This document shows positions 14,843-25,894 of a stretch of 64,000 bases of DNA, one piece after another (position 1 is the stretch's first letter; every line of letters starts with the position of its first letter). A model generated the notes under the pieces. It was not told the DNA's origin. It ran no database searches and worked only from the letters and a program-made list of their open reading frames with translations. The position numbers and the translations under genes are program-made. The stretch spans positions 33,857 through 97,856 of the forward strand of contig JBEKNY010000012.1 of the NCBI GenBank assembly GCA_049522315.1, given 5' to 3'. Source of the stretch: Telmatobacter sp049522315 (GTDB taxonomy: Bacteria > Acidobacteriota > Terriglobia > Terriglobales > Acidobacteriaceae).

Positions 14843-15793
14843 ATGCCGGGCAAAAAGACACGGCTGGAGATCGCAGCGCGGAGGGTTCCGGCGAGCACCA
14901 AGGGCGGCCGTGCGGGGAAACGACCGGGCGCGGAAGCGGCGGGAGCGCCGCGTGTTTCAGGCCGGTGGCTGGTGAGCGCCGTGGCTTTGACGATCGGGGC
15001 GGCGGCGTTGTGTGGATGGTGTGCCTTGTGCCTGCTGTTCTGGCAAGGGAGCTGGCAGTTGCTGTATCATCCGGTGGCGGCGGTCGAGCGCACGCCGGCC
15101 AGCGTGGGATTGACCTTCGATCCCGTAGCACTCGCTACTACGGAGGCCGGCGAGCAGCGGCTCAGGGGCTGGTGGATTCCCGCCGCGCCCGGAGCTGCCG
15201 CGAGCCGCTTCACCGTGCTTTTTCTGCACGGGCAAAACGGCAACCTAGGAGACACGGTGGACGCGCTGGCCCGGCTGCACGCCGTGGGCGTCAACGTGCT
15301 GGCTTTTGACTATCGCGGCTACGGGCAGAGCCAATTCGCGCGACCCAGCGAAGCGCACTGGCGCCAGGATGCCGAATGGGCGCTCGAATACCTGGAGGGA
15401 ACCCGGCACATCGATCCCGGCGCGATTGTGCTCGACGGTACGGGACTCGGCGCTGACCTGGCTCTGGAAGCTGCCGCCGCACATCCGGAGCTGGCCGGGG
15501 TGGTGCTGGATACGCCCACGGCGGCCCCGATGAATGCGATCTTTAGCGATGCGCGCGCGCGGCTGGTTCCGGCGCGGCTGCTGGTGCACGACCGGTACGA
15601 TATAGATGCGGCGGCCGCGGCGGTGCGGATTCCTGTGTTGTGGTTTGAGCGGCCGATGCAGGACGAGGAGTCAAAGGCGTACGCACAGGTGGCTGCGCGA
15701 AAGATGATTGTGTGGATCAATCCCGAGGGCGACACGAATCAGCAATTTGAGGATGCGCTGAGCCGATGGCTGGATGAAGTGAAGAGCCGATGA
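14843..15793 (+). CDS. Membrane-anchored alpha/beta-hydrolase-fold protein lacking the usual nucleophile
   Basis: A 316-residue protein. One transmembrane helix near residues 43-70 (SAVALTIGAAALCGWCALCL) is followed by an alpha/beta-hydrolase domain with LFLHGQNGNLGDTVD (oxyanion-hole HGxxG-like) and LAFDYRGYGQSQF. At the nucleophile elbow, where GxSxG is expected, the sequence is DGTGLGADLA, with Gly replacing Ser. The catalytic His region reads EGDTNQQF where GxxH is usual. The fold is recognisable (YqkD/BEM46-like), but catalysis by the standard triad is not supported, so it may be a pseudo-enzyme or binding protein. Confidence 0.75.
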   Translation: MPGKKTRLEIAARRVPASTKGGRAGKRPGAEAAGAPRVSGRWLVSAVALTIGAAALCGWCALCLLFWQGSWQLLYHPVAAVERTPASVGLTFDPVALATTEAGEQRLRGWWIPAAPGAAASRFTVLFLHGQNGNLGDTVDALARLHAVGVNVLAFDYRGYGQSQFARPSEAHWRQDAEWALEYLEGTRHIDPGAIVLDGTGLGADLALEAAAAHPELAGVVLDTPTAAPMNAIFSDARARLVPARLLVHDRYDIDAAAAAVRIPVLWFERPMQDEESKAYAQVAARKMIVWINPEGDTNQQFEDALSRWLDEVKSR

Positions 15794-15858
15794 CGGAGCT
15801 TAGCGGTTGGTATCTATCTCGTATCGGAAAAACAACCGCAGATCCTTCGACTCCCTTC

Positions 15859-15885
15859 CCCTTTATCCACTCTGTGGATAAAGGG
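15859..15885. terminator. Perfect 12-bp hairpin between convergent genes
   Basis: CCCTTTATCCAC and GTGGATAAAGGG pair exactly around TCT. It sits between convergent hydrolase and rapZ genes, so it probably terminates both; no long T-run follows. Confidence 0.6.
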
Positions 15886-15939
15886 CCCGGTCACTCAGGA
15901 TGACAAACGGACATTGTTCATGCAGTGATCCAAAAACTT

Positions 15940-16878
15940 TCAGCGCACGATGTCGCGATGCAGCGCCTTGACCTGGTAGCCAGCCTTGCGGAGCCGGTCG
16001 CCAATCTCTTCGGCCATCATCACACTGCGGTGCTGGCCGCCGGTGCAGCCGAAGGCCACGGTGAGGTAGCTTTTGCCTTCCTCCACGTAGTGCGGAAGCA
16101 GATAGAGCATCAGCCTGGTCACGCGATCGAGAAACTCCCTGGTTTGCGGAAAGCCGCGCACGTAGGCGGCGACCTTGGGATCGAGGCCGGTTTTCCTGCG
16201 GAACTCCGGCACGAAGTGCGGATTGGGCAGGAAGCGGACATCGAAGACCATGTCCGCGTCCAGGGGCACGCCGTTTTTGAAGCCGAAGCTGAGACAGGAA
16301 ACCAGCAGGCGTTTGGTTTCGTCTTCGCGGCTAAAGCGGGCCAGAATGTCGGCGCGCAGCTCGTGCACGTTGAAGTTCGATGTGTCGATGAGCGTGTCGG
16401 CGACGTTGCGGATGGGATCGAGCAGTTGACGCTCCTCGACAATGGAGCGCCAGACCGTTTCCGAGCGGCCGAGCGGGTGCGGACGCCGCGTCTCGGAGTA
16501 GCGCTGGACAAGAATCGCATCTTGCGCGTCAAGATACACCACGCGCGTGCGCAGCAGCTTCCTGATGCTTTTCAGGATCTCGGGCAGGCGGTCGAGCGTG
16601 GCGCCCTCGCGGACATCGATAACGATGGCGGCTCGTTCCACTTCAGTCGACTTGCCGACGAGGGCGGCAAAATGAGGCAGCAGTTCGAGGGGCAGATTAT
16701 CGACACAGTGATACCCCAGGTCCTCAAACGCCTTGAGGGCCGACGCTTTGCCTGCGCCGGAGATTCCGGTGACGATGACCAGATCCTTGGCCGGCTGGGC
16801 GGCCGGTTTCTTCCCGCGGGTTGCGGATCGCGATTTGGCCGCTCGACGCAGGGTTTTGGGGGGCGTCATGGGTTTCAT
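15940..16878 (-). CDS. rapZ: RapZ/YvcJ-family nucleotide-binding RNase adapter
   Basis: A 312-residue cytoplasmic P-loop protein. In E. coli, RapZ guides RNase E to GlmZ and so controls glucosamine-6-phosphate synthesis. Seen here: Walker A TGISGAGKASALKAFEDLGY, then HCVDNLPLELLP, a long insert, and a C-terminal GCTGGQHRSVMMAEEI signature with a terminal HRD. The residue after the P-loop Lys is Ala where the family normally has Ser or Thr. The ATG at 16878 is preferred over 16911; neither has a strong ribosome site. It lacks the PTS neighbours seen in other phyla. Confidence 0.88.
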   Translation of the reverse strand: MKPMTPPKTLRRAAKSRSATRGKKPAAQPAKDLVIVTGISGAGKASALKAFEDLGYHCVDNLPLELLPHFAALVGKSTEVERAAIVIDVREGATLDRLPEILKSIRKLLRTRVVYLDAQDAILVQRYSETRRPHPLGRSETVWRSIVEERQLLDPIRNVADTLIDTSNFNVHELRADILARFSREDETKRLLVSCLSFGFKNGVPLDADMVFDVRFLPNPHFVPEFRRKTGLDPKVAAYVRGFPQTREFLDRVTRLMLYLLPHYVEEGKSYLTVAFGCTGGQHRSVMMAEEIGDRLRKAGYQVKALHRDIVR

Positions 16879-16943
16879 GCTACACCGAAGGGCGAGGCCT
16901 GTTTGCGCCAATGCCCTTCTATCCTGCCGCGGCCCGGCCAGAC

Positions 16944-19085
16944 TCAGGTTTCCAACGCCGGCGCCCAGTAGCCCCTTTCGGCGAGCTTGAGCGCGCGTTC
17001 GGGATCCAGCGCGGGTGAAAACAGCGGTCCCTGGCCCAAAGCGCAGCTCATGCGGGTGAGCGCCGCGAGTTGTTCCTGAGTTTCGATTCCCTGGGCGACG
17101 ATCTGCACGCCCAGAGTATTGCCAAGGCGGAGCAGCGATTCAAGAACGGCCAGTTGCCGGCCCGGCGAAAGCACGGCTGCCGTCAACCTTAGGTCAAGTT
17201 TCACCATCGCGACCGGTAGGCGGACCAGATGATTCAAAGGCGCGAGGCCGCTCCCGAAGTCGTCGATGGCGACGCGCACCTGCCAATCCGCCAGACGCTG
17301 CAGAATGGCGACCGCGGCGTCGGGATCCTCGTTGAATGCGTTTTCCGGCGCCTCGAGCAAAAGCCGGGAGGGGTCAACGCCACTCACCGCAATAACCTTC
17401 ATCAAATACGCGATCAGGTCGGGATGGTAGAGCTGGCGGCGTGTCAGGTTGACAGCCAGCGTCAGCGCCTGGTCCGGTAAGCGATCTGCCCAACTACGCA
17501 ATTGCGCGCACGCAGCGTCCAGCGCCTCCCGCGCCAGCAGGATGGAAAGGTTGCTATCTTCGGCAATAACGGGCAGGTTCTGAAAATTGTCCACCGTCCC
17601 GTCGGCGCGGCACAGGCTCAGAATGGACTCGAATCCCTCCAGCTTGCCGTTGGCGAGCCGGTAGATGGGCTGATACCGGAAGTCGAATTGCCGCTTATCC
17701 ACGGCGGCGCGGAGTTCGCGCTCCCGCTCCTGCTGGCTGGTGACGCAGACCTCGAGGTGCGTGTCGAAGATTTCGCAGCGGCCGCCACCGGCCTGCTTGG
17801 CGCGGTACATGGCAAGATCCGCATCGCGCAGGAGCAGATCGGGCGAGGTGTGGTCCGGTCCCGCCATGGCCGCGCCGATGCTGGCGCCGACGTGAACCGC
17901 GTGCCCGAAGACATCGAAGGGCCGCTCCATCTCCCGCAGGATGCGGCCGGCCACGATCTCAAGATCGTATGCGGTGAGAATGTTTTCGACCAAAACAGCA
18001 AACTCGTCCCCGCCCAGCCGCGCGGCCGAGTCCTGGGGACGGAGCGAAGCTCGGAGCCGTCCGGCGACCGCGGCCAGCATAATGTCGCCCGCTGCATGCC
18101 CCAGCCCGTCGTTGACCTCTTTGAAACGGTCAAGGTCAAGATAGAGAACGCCACAGCCGTGCTCGGGATTACGCAGGCGCCGGTTGAGGGTGAGATTCAC
18201 GCGGTCAAGAAACAGCGCACGATTGGGCAAGCCGGTCAGCAGGTCGTGCATGGCGTCATGCTGCAGCTTTTCTTCCGTCTGCTTGTGCTCGCCGATGTCG
18301 CGGAAGGTGAAGACGTTGCCCACCTGGGCGCCGTCCACAAGCAGAGGCGCGATCTGCAGGCTCACATCCACGAGCTCGCCAGCCTTGTTCCTGCGCACCG
18401 TTTCCATGACGGCGGAACCATGGGCTTCGACGGCTTTGAGCAGCGCCGCATTCTCGTTGAAGCGCGTCTCGGGCACAATGAGTTCCCGCAGGCTGCCGCC
18501 GCTGGCCTCTTCAGCGGTGTAACCAAACATGCGAGTAAAGGCGGGATTGGTGTACAGGACATGATTCTGGTGATCGATGGCGACGGCCTCGGGAAGGCTG
18601 GCGAGCACGTCTTCCATGAGGCGAGATTTGGGTGCGCGCTCCCATTCGCCAGGATGGGCAACGATGACGGCCTCGCGCAGTTCCGCATTCAGAATGCTGT
18701 AGGTGCCTTCGACGGGGATCAGCCGACCGCTCTTGCCCGGCAGGGTTGCATGAAAGGGGTTGCCGCGCGGCGTGCCGGTCAACTTCGTCTGCGGCTCAGC
18801 CGTACCTGGGAAAAGCCCCCAGAGAACATCCTCGACAGGGCGGGGAGCCCATTCTCCCTCGCTCAGGTCCAACATTTGGCGCGCTTCGGCATTGGCAAAG
18901 ACGATCTTCCCCGCCCGTTCCAGAAACACCAGGACCGGCAGGCCGTCGAGAACCTCCCGTTGGGCGTCGGGGTTCGCGTTTTCGTAAAGACTCAAGCCAA
19001 TGACCTCCCGAGGGTCCGCCGCGAATCCTGCCTCAGATTGCTTGCTTTCCGGCAGGAGCCCGGCACCGAATGGAGATGTCGCCAT
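16944..19085 (-). CDS. PAS-PAS-GGDEF-EAL cyclic-di-GMP signalling protein
   Basis: A 713-residue soluble protein. Two PAS-type domains (about residues 30-110 and 150-260, the second with AVAIDHQNHVLYTNPAFTRM) precede a GGDEF diguanylate-cyclase domain with an intact ARLGGDEFAVLVEN near residue 360. A C-terminal EAL domain follows. In the latter the EAL signature reads FESIL and the usual AEGVE motif reads AQGIE, while NLTRRQL, DDFGSG and the Lys-containing MVKLDL are retained. The protein can plausibly make c-di-GMP; its phosphodiesterase activity is doubtful. No transmembrane segments, so the PAS domains sense a cytoplasmic cue. Confidence 0.88.
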   Translation of the reverse strand: MATSPFGAGLLPESKQSEAGFAADPREVIGLSLYENANPDAQREVLDGLPVLVFLERAGKIVFANAEARQMLDLSEGEWAPRPVEDVLWGLFPGTAEPQTKLTGTPRGNPFHATLPGKSGRLIPVEGTYSILNAELREAVIVAHPGEWERAPKSRLMEDVLASLPEAVAIDHQNHVLYTNPAFTRMFGYTAEEASGGSLRELIVPETRFNENAALLKAVEAHGSAVMETVRRNKAGELVDVSLQIAPLLVDGAQVGNVFTFRDIGEHKQTEEKLQHDAMHDLLTGLPNRALFLDRVNLTLNRRLRNPEHGCGVLYLDLDRFKEVNDGLGHAAGDIMLAAVAGRLRASLRPQDSAARLGGDEFAVLVENILTAYDLEIVAGRILREMERPFDVFGHAVHVGASIGAAMAGPDHTSPDLLLRDADLAMYRAKQAGGGRCEIFDTHLEVCVTSQQERERELRAAVDKRQFDFRYQPIYRLANGKLEGFESILSLCRADGTVDNFQNLPVIAEDSNLSILLAREALDAACAQLRSWADRLPDQALTLAVNLTRRQLYHPDLIAYLMKVIAVSGVDPSRLLLEAPENAFNEDPDAAVAILQRLADWQVRVAIDDFGSGLAPLNHLVRLPVAMVKLDLRLTAAVLSPGRQLAVLESLLRLGNTLGVQIVAQGIETQEQLAALTRMSCALGQGPLFSPALDPERALKLAERGYWAPALET

Positions 19086-19314
19086 AGGTTAAATCGTATG
19101 GGACGCAGCGGCCGTTCACCATCCCCAAAATCGGTCAGCAGATGCAACCAAAGTCCGTCGCATCGCGGAGTTCGCGCAAGATTTCCACACCTCCCTGCGT
19201 GCTCCTGCTTTTGCGACGGAAAGCGAAAGCGGGGCCGGCGCCATGCCGCGACGCGCCGATGAGAATAGCACGGGCGACGGAGCACCAGGCACCAGCGATG
19301 GAGCGGGTTGGTTT

Positions 19315-19947
19315 CTAAGGGATCTCCACCAACTCCATTTGACCGTCACGCCGGCGATGCAGCACATACATCTCCGCCGACGGCGTGCGGAAGATGAGCA
19401 GATCGCGGTCGCGGAACTCGGCTTCTTTGACGGCCTCCTCAATGGTCATCGGCTTGAGGGCGATGGCTTCGCCGCTCTCGACGACGTGCGGCTCGACGAC
19501 GGTGGCGCGTGCGGGAAAGGAGTGAACCGCGATGGAGGCCCGCGCTTTGCCCGCGAGGCGGGCAGGCTTCGCCTCTTCAGTCTCGGCGTCGGGCTCGATG
19601 CGAGCCTTGGGCCGTGTAACGGGAGGAGCCGTCAGCACCTTGCCGCCCTTGGGCAGGCGCTTGCTCACCAGACGGCGGTCCCGGTAACGGCAAGCCTGGT
19701 GCTCGGCGCGCTCGATGGCCTCGCGGAGCGCCGCGACCTGCGTATTCGCCTTGCCTGTAGCAGCGAATTTCTGCAGACGCGCCTGCACGGTCAACTCGAC
19801 GATGTGGACATGCCTTTGCGCGCTAAAGGTGATGCTGGCGCGCGCGTTCCGGCCCAGAATCCGGCCAATGCGTTCCATGCCTGCCTCGGCATGCGTACGC
19901 AGCACCTTCGTGATCCTTCCGTTCCTAGCGGTGATTGCCACATCCAT
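19315..19947 (-). CDS. hpf: Long-form ribosome hibernation promoting factor
   Basis: A 210-residue protein that binds the small ribosomal subunit and dimerises 70S ribosomes into inactive 100S particles during starvation. The N-terminal S30AE domain (VAITARNGRITKVLRTHAEA, then VHIVELTVQA) is joined by a variable linker to the C-terminal dimerisation domain (ALKPMTIEEAVKEAEFRDRD, then YVLHRRRDGQMELVEIP). ATG 19947 is chosen because GGAGG lies 5 bases upstream; a longer frame to 20004 lacks support. It is older-named as a sigma-54 modulation protein. Transcribed alone. Confidence 0.92.
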   Translation of the reverse strand: MDVAITARNGRITKVLRTHAEAGMERIGRILGRNARASITFSAQRHVHIVELTVQARLQKFAATGKANTQVAALREAIERAEHQACRYRDRRLVSKRLPKGGKVLTAPPVTRPKARIEPDAETEEAKPARLAGKARASIAVHSFPARATVVEPHVVESGEAIALKPMTIEEAVKEAEFRDRDLLIFRTPSAEMYVLHRRRDGQMELVEIP

Positions 19948-20080
19948 AGTCGCCTCCGTTTCGTGTCGTTGGGCCGTTTCCTGAGACCGGCATTTGTGGA
20001 GCACAGTATATGACGAATTCGCTGCCGGCTTCCAGATTTTGGGTATTTAGGTGCTTCCAGCTTTTAGGTATTCGATCAGT

Positions 20081-21265
20081 TCAATTTTCCGGCGGGAGCG
20101 CGGCTCCGGTGCAAGGGTCAATTTTCAGCGGATGCGGATTTTTCTTTTGAGGCCATCGATAGAGGTTTTTGCGCTCTGGGGTTTGTTGGCCCAATTGAAT
20201 CGAAATCTTCCATTCCGCAACATTCTGAATTGGCAGGATACCCCCATCGGGGGCGAACTGCAGGGGAGGGCTCCAGTATTGAAGATCATGACCTTTCATG
20301 CCGTCTGGCCTGGATCCCCAACGATCCGCCATCCAGATATAACTCGTTCCTTCGGAACTTGGGACTTTGGCTACGAAAGTTTGCTGAGCGGCTACGATAG
20401 GCCGGCCACTGGCATCGCGGTTCATGTTTTGCAGCTCTGCGTAAGGACCAAGAGGCTTGGACGCAACGTACACTCGTGCGCCGCTGCCGGCAGCACAGAA
20501 GCAGCAAGTTGAATCAAACAGGACGTAGTAGCGGCTGCCACGCCGAAACATCGCCGGCGCCTCACACCCCTTGGCGAGGACGCCACTCGATTCCCCTGTC
20601 GATCCGAGAAAGTCGGGAGTCAACCGATCGATCCCCACTGCGTGATCTCCTGCAGCGGCGTATATGAAGTATCCAGTACCGTCATCGTCTACGAAAAGAC
20701 TGCCATCCCCCACGCCGGAAATCGGCAACCCCCGAAAACTGCCGCCAGGCCGGCCTGCCGCCCGTGAAAGATTTACTTTCGTATGCACGATTGTGAATGG
20801 CCCCACCGGCGTATCGCTCACCGCGACTCCGGTTCGTCCAGCAAACAGCCGCGGAAACCAGTTGTAATAGAGCACATACTTACGGGTTCTGGGGTTGAAG
20901 ACTACGTAGGGACGGTAGTACACGCCGTCGGGCGGCGATTTGAGCAGCTCTCCCTCAAATCTCCAGTGCTCAAGGTCCGGAGAGCTGTATACTCGGAACC
21001 TGTTGTGAATGCTGTACCCGGCGCTTTTTCCGTATGCCGTTCCATAGAGGTAGTATCTCCCATGGAAAAACTGCAGACACCCATCGTGCGCATCAATCAT
21101 TTGGCCGTGTTGATCGCGTCTGGGCTCAGTATTTCCGATCGTGACTGTACGAAAAATCGGCGTCGCAGCCGCCTGGCAGCTTTGGGAAGCTATCCATAAA
21201 ACCGAACATATGAAATAAAGAGCAATCCGGATCCGCCGCGTCAAACAACTCATTACCAAGACCAT
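20081..21265 (-). CDS. Secreted glycoside hydrolase, GH43-like five-bladed beta-propeller
   Basis: A 394-residue protein with an N-terminal signal peptide (LYFICSVLWIASQSCQAAA). The blades show the pattern of GH43 / beta-xylosidase-galactosidase enzymes: IDAHDGCLQFFHGRYYLYGT with the putative catalytic base Asp, VGDGSLFVDDDGTGYFIYAA with the second Asp, and GCEAPAMFRRGSRYYVLFDS with the Glu acid. It probably trims plant or microbial polysaccharide side chains in the periplasm or outside the cell; the linkage is unknown. No carbohydrate-binding module or TonB transporter is adjacent. Confidence 0.8.
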   Translation of the reverse strand: MVLVMSCLTRRIRIALYFICSVLWIASQSCQAAATPIFRTVTIGNTEPRRDQHGQMIDAHDGCLQFFHGRYYLYGTAYGKSAGYSIHNRFRVYSSPDLEHWRFEGELLKSPPDGVYYRPYVVFNPRTRKYVLYYNWFPRLFAGRTGVAVSDTPVGPFTIVHTKVNLSRAAGRPGGSFRGLPISGVGDGSLFVDDDGTGYFIYAAAGDHAVGIDRLTPDFLGSTGESSGVLAKGCEAPAMFRRGSRYYVLFDSTCCFCAAGSGARVYVASKPLGPYAELQNMNRDASGRPIVAAQQTFVAKVPSSEGTSYIWMADRWGSRPDGMKGHDLQYWSPPLQFAPDGGILPIQNVAEWKISIQLGQQTPERKNLYRWPQKKNPHPLKIDPCTGAALPPEN

Positions 21266-21387
21266 CCTTCCGCTTCAAGCCACTCTTATGCAAATTCGCC
21301 GTTCGCTTCGATGTCAAACTCTGAGTCTCCGGCCTGTAGCCCCGTTTCGGGATTTCGATGGATCTCTCTTGGCAGGGGCAGTTGGTT

Positions 21388-21413
21388 CCCAGGTCCCAAA
21401 ATCGGGACCTGGG
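21388..21413 (-). terminator. Perfect 10-bp hairpin downstream of fabH
   Basis: CCCAGGTCCC (21388-21397) and GGGACCTGGG (21404-21413) around AAAATC. It lies 59 bp past the fabH stop on the minus strand. Confidence 0.55.
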
Positions 21414-21471
21414 GCACCCCAGGATGGTTCAAAACCATGCGGTCAGGGACCTCGCAGCTAAAGTCTGTTCC

Positions 21472-22488
21472 TCAGATCTCCCACCGCAACAGCACTGTGC
21501 CTACCGTGAAGCCCGCGCCAACGGCGGCCAGCAGGACGAGATCGCCCTTATTCAGCTTGCCTTCTTCGATGGCAGTTTCCATGGCCAGCGGGATGGTGCC
21601 AGCCGAAGTATTGCCGTACTTTTCGATATTGACGATGACGCGGTCGGGGCTGAGGCCCAGGCGCTCGGCAGTGGCTGTAATGATGCGCTTGTTGGCCTGA
21701 TGGGGGATGAAACAGCCCAGGTCCGCGCCGGTGACGCCGTTGCGCTCAAGGAGCTTGAGCGTGGCCTCGGCCATCTTGCGCACGGCGAATTTGTACACCG
21801 CGGGGCCGTCCTGGTAGATGTAATGCCACTTCTTGTCGACGGTTTCGTGGGTGGAGGGATTCAGGCTGCCGCCGCCCTTCAGGTTCAGGCTCACGCCGCC
21901 AGCGCCGTCGATCTCGTTGAGGGCATCGATAAAGCCGATCTCGCCCTCTTCGGCAGGCTCCAGCAGCACCGCTCCGCCGCCATCGCCGAAGAGCACGCAG
22001 GTGGTGCGGTCGGTGTAGTCGGTCATGCGCGTGTTGGCGTCGGCGCCGCAGACCAGAACCTTGCTGTACGCGCCGCTCTCAACCATTTTGACGCCGGCTT
22101 GGAGCGCGTAGACGAATCCCGAGCAGCCGCCGGAAACGTCGAAGCCCCACACGCCGGCAGCGCCGATCTTGTGCTGCACCAGACAGGCCGTCGAAGGGAA
22201 CATCATATCGGGCGTGACCGTGCCGACAATGATGACTTCCAGATCGCTTGGCGAGATGCCGCGCGCGGCGAGGCACTTTTTGGCGGCCTCGGTGCAGATG
22301 TCGCTGATACCGAGTCCTTTGGCCAGTATGTGGCGCTCGCGGATCCCCGTGCGCTCCATGATCCATTGGTCGCTGGTCTCCACCATTTTTTCGAGGTCTT
22401 GATTGGTGATCACATCGGGAGGGACGTAGGTTCCGAGCGCCGTAATCTTGGCGCGGCGGCCCACGACGGGGCGAACGGTAAGGCTCAA
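21472..22488 (-). CDS. fabH: Beta-ketoacyl-ACP synthase III
   Basis: A 338-residue thiolase-fold enzyme that condenses acetyl-CoA with malonyl-ACP to start type II fatty-acid synthesis. The catalytic triad is visible: Cys in FDVSGGCSGFVYALQ, His in GCFIPHQANKRI and Asn in EKYGNTSAGTIP. The Arg of the CoA site appears in ERTGIRERH. TTG 22488 is chosen as the start because AAGGAGA precedes it by 6 bases; a frame extending to 22512 is less likely. It is separated from the SRP RNA gene by only about 85 bases on the same strand. Confidence 0.94.
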   Translation of the reverse strand: MSLTVRPVVGRRAKITALGTYVPPDVITNQDLEKMVETSDQWIMERTGIRERHILAKGLGISDICTEAAKKCLAARGISPSDLEVIIVGTVTPDMMFPSTACLVQHKIGAAGVWGFDVSGGCSGFVYALQAGVKMVESGAYSKVLVCGADANTRMTDYTDRTTCVLFGDGGGAVLLEPAEEGEIGFIDALNEIDGAGGVSLNLKGGGSLNPSTHETVDKKWHYIYQDGPAVYKFAVRKMAEATLKLLERNGVTGADLGCFIPHQANKRIITATAERLGLSPDRVIVNIEKYGNTSAGTIPLAMETAIEEGKLNKGDLVLLAAVGAGFTVGTVLLRWEI

Positions 22489-22573
22489 CGTATCTCTCCT
22501 TGCGGCGCACACACCGGGCTAGGAACCGGCTGGCCGCATGCAAGCACCAAAAAAATCAAGAAAACGTAAAAAA

Positions 22574-22671
22574 GTACCGGGTTACCTACTGCGCCCGTAC
22601 GAGCCCGTTACCGTTGCTTCCTTCCGGACCTGGCGGGGTTGGCGGGATTACGTCGCGTAGGACCCGGCACT
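22574..22671 (-). ncRNA. ffs: Small signal recognition particle RNA (4.5S-type)
   Basis: On the minus strand the sequence reads GTGCCGGGTCCTACGCG, then the universally conserved SRP domain IV core CAGGTCCGGAAGGAAGCA, then pairs back through GTAGGTAACCCGGTAC. The ends are complementary, giving one long hairpin of about 97 nt as in bacterial small SRP RNAs that bind Ffh. TTTTTT follows immediately (22573-22568), giving a terminator. Upstream, TAAAAT (22682-22677) is a plausible -10 with a weak TTCGTC -35 at 17-base spacing. It targets nascent membrane proteins to the translocon. Confidence 0.95.
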
Positions 22672-22754
22672 GATTGATTTTAACACTCGCTGCGATCGGG
22701 ACGAAGAAGCGGGCACTGTCCTAAACTTGCGTTGCTGGATAAGGAGGGAGCCCG

Positions 22755-23123
22755 ATGCCAAAATACACCGATTCGCTCAGGGGGTACGCTTTCAGCACTC
22801 ATCAGCGCGACCACTTTCGTTGTCGCTACTGTGGGCTCGATGGAACCAAGTCATTTGAGAATTGGGTTAGCCTGTCGTGGGACCATCTTCTTCCACATGG
22901 CGATTCGAGGCGGGATCGTCCAGAATTCATTGTTACAGCGTGCATGTTCTGCAATACCGCCGATAATCGGTACTTCGACCAAGCAAACGCCAGAGGCTTA
23001 CGATTCGAAAACAAGAGCCCAGACGACTTGGTGAAACAGCGACAGCTCTATGTAGATAGAACCCGAAGCAATTACAAGGAGTTTTGGGAAAAGAAGGTGA
23101 GAGATTCCGAAACTCAGGGTTAG
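22755..23123 (+). CDS. HNH-nuclease-like protein
   Basis: A 122-residue protein with a zinc-knuckle HNH arrangement: CRYCG near residue 23, WDHLLPHGD (the metal-liganding DH pair) and TACMFCNTADNRYF with the second Cys pair and Asn. Strong ribosome site AAGGAGGGAG before ATG 22755. It is short and unlinked to a methylase or phage genes, so it may be a stand-alone nicking or repair endonuclease or a decayed domesticated nuclease. It is divergent from the SRP RNA gene and converges on katG. Confidence 0.75.
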   Translation: MPKYTDSLRGYAFSTHQRDHFRCRYCGLDGTKSFENWVSLSWDHLLPHGDSRRDRPEFIVTACMFCNTADNRYFDQANARGLRFENKSPDDLVKQRQLYVDRTRSNYKEFWEKKVRDSETQG

Positions 23124-23167
23124 GACGGTGCCGATTTTAGCGCTTGGTCCGACTAGGGCGCATGAAC

Positions 23168-23196
23168 GAAGGCCCATCCAAATCGGATGGGCCTTC
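23168..23196. terminator. Bidirectional terminator between HNH gene and katG
   Basis: GAAGGCCCATCC (23168-23179) and GGATGGGCCTTC (23185-23196) form a perfect 12-bp stem with a 5-base loop, between two convergent stops. Confidence 0.75.
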
Positions 23197-23218
23197 TGCG
23201 CGAAGACACGCTAAGAGA

Positions 23219-25435
<2,217 letters not shown>

Positions 25436-25894
25436 GATTCCTCCTCTGGCTTGCGTCTGCAGCTATCCAGCCGGATCAGTATAGGTGCGGCAGGGCGCTT
25501 GGAACGAGCGGATATTTTGATGGCGTCAACAGTTTCCGGAAAACGAGATTCACTCCGTCCCGGGCCTGCGATGGATTCCAGGGAATCCTGACCCGCCAGA
25601 GGTTCCAGAACCGGATGACTGCGGCAAATGAGCATTGCAAGAATAAGTTTAGTTTCCTCCCCTGCAAGTTGACAGAAGAACCAGCGAACCAAGGGAAGGC
25701 CCGGCATCTCTTGAGCCAGTCAAATTCCGCACCCCTTATCCACAAAGGCACCTTTTATCGACGTTGACCCTGCGATTCCGCATCCGTAAAGTCTTTAATG
25801 AAGCGGTCAGATTGCCCGTGAGGGCGGGGTTGCGCCAAGCCGCCGCCGGACGCGGGCCGATCTTTGCGCGCTGGCCCATCGACCCGGAGTGGAC
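25436..25894. other. Divergent-promoter spacer between katG and smc
   Basis: 459 bp without a gene. TATACT on the minus strand (about 25490) is a candidate katG -10 without a good -35. Nothing else was recognised. Confidence 0.4.

Noticed and set aside
17502..19262. 586-codon open frame on the plus strand
   Set aside because: It is antisense to the PAS-GGDEF-EAL gene, whose motifs are unmistakable.
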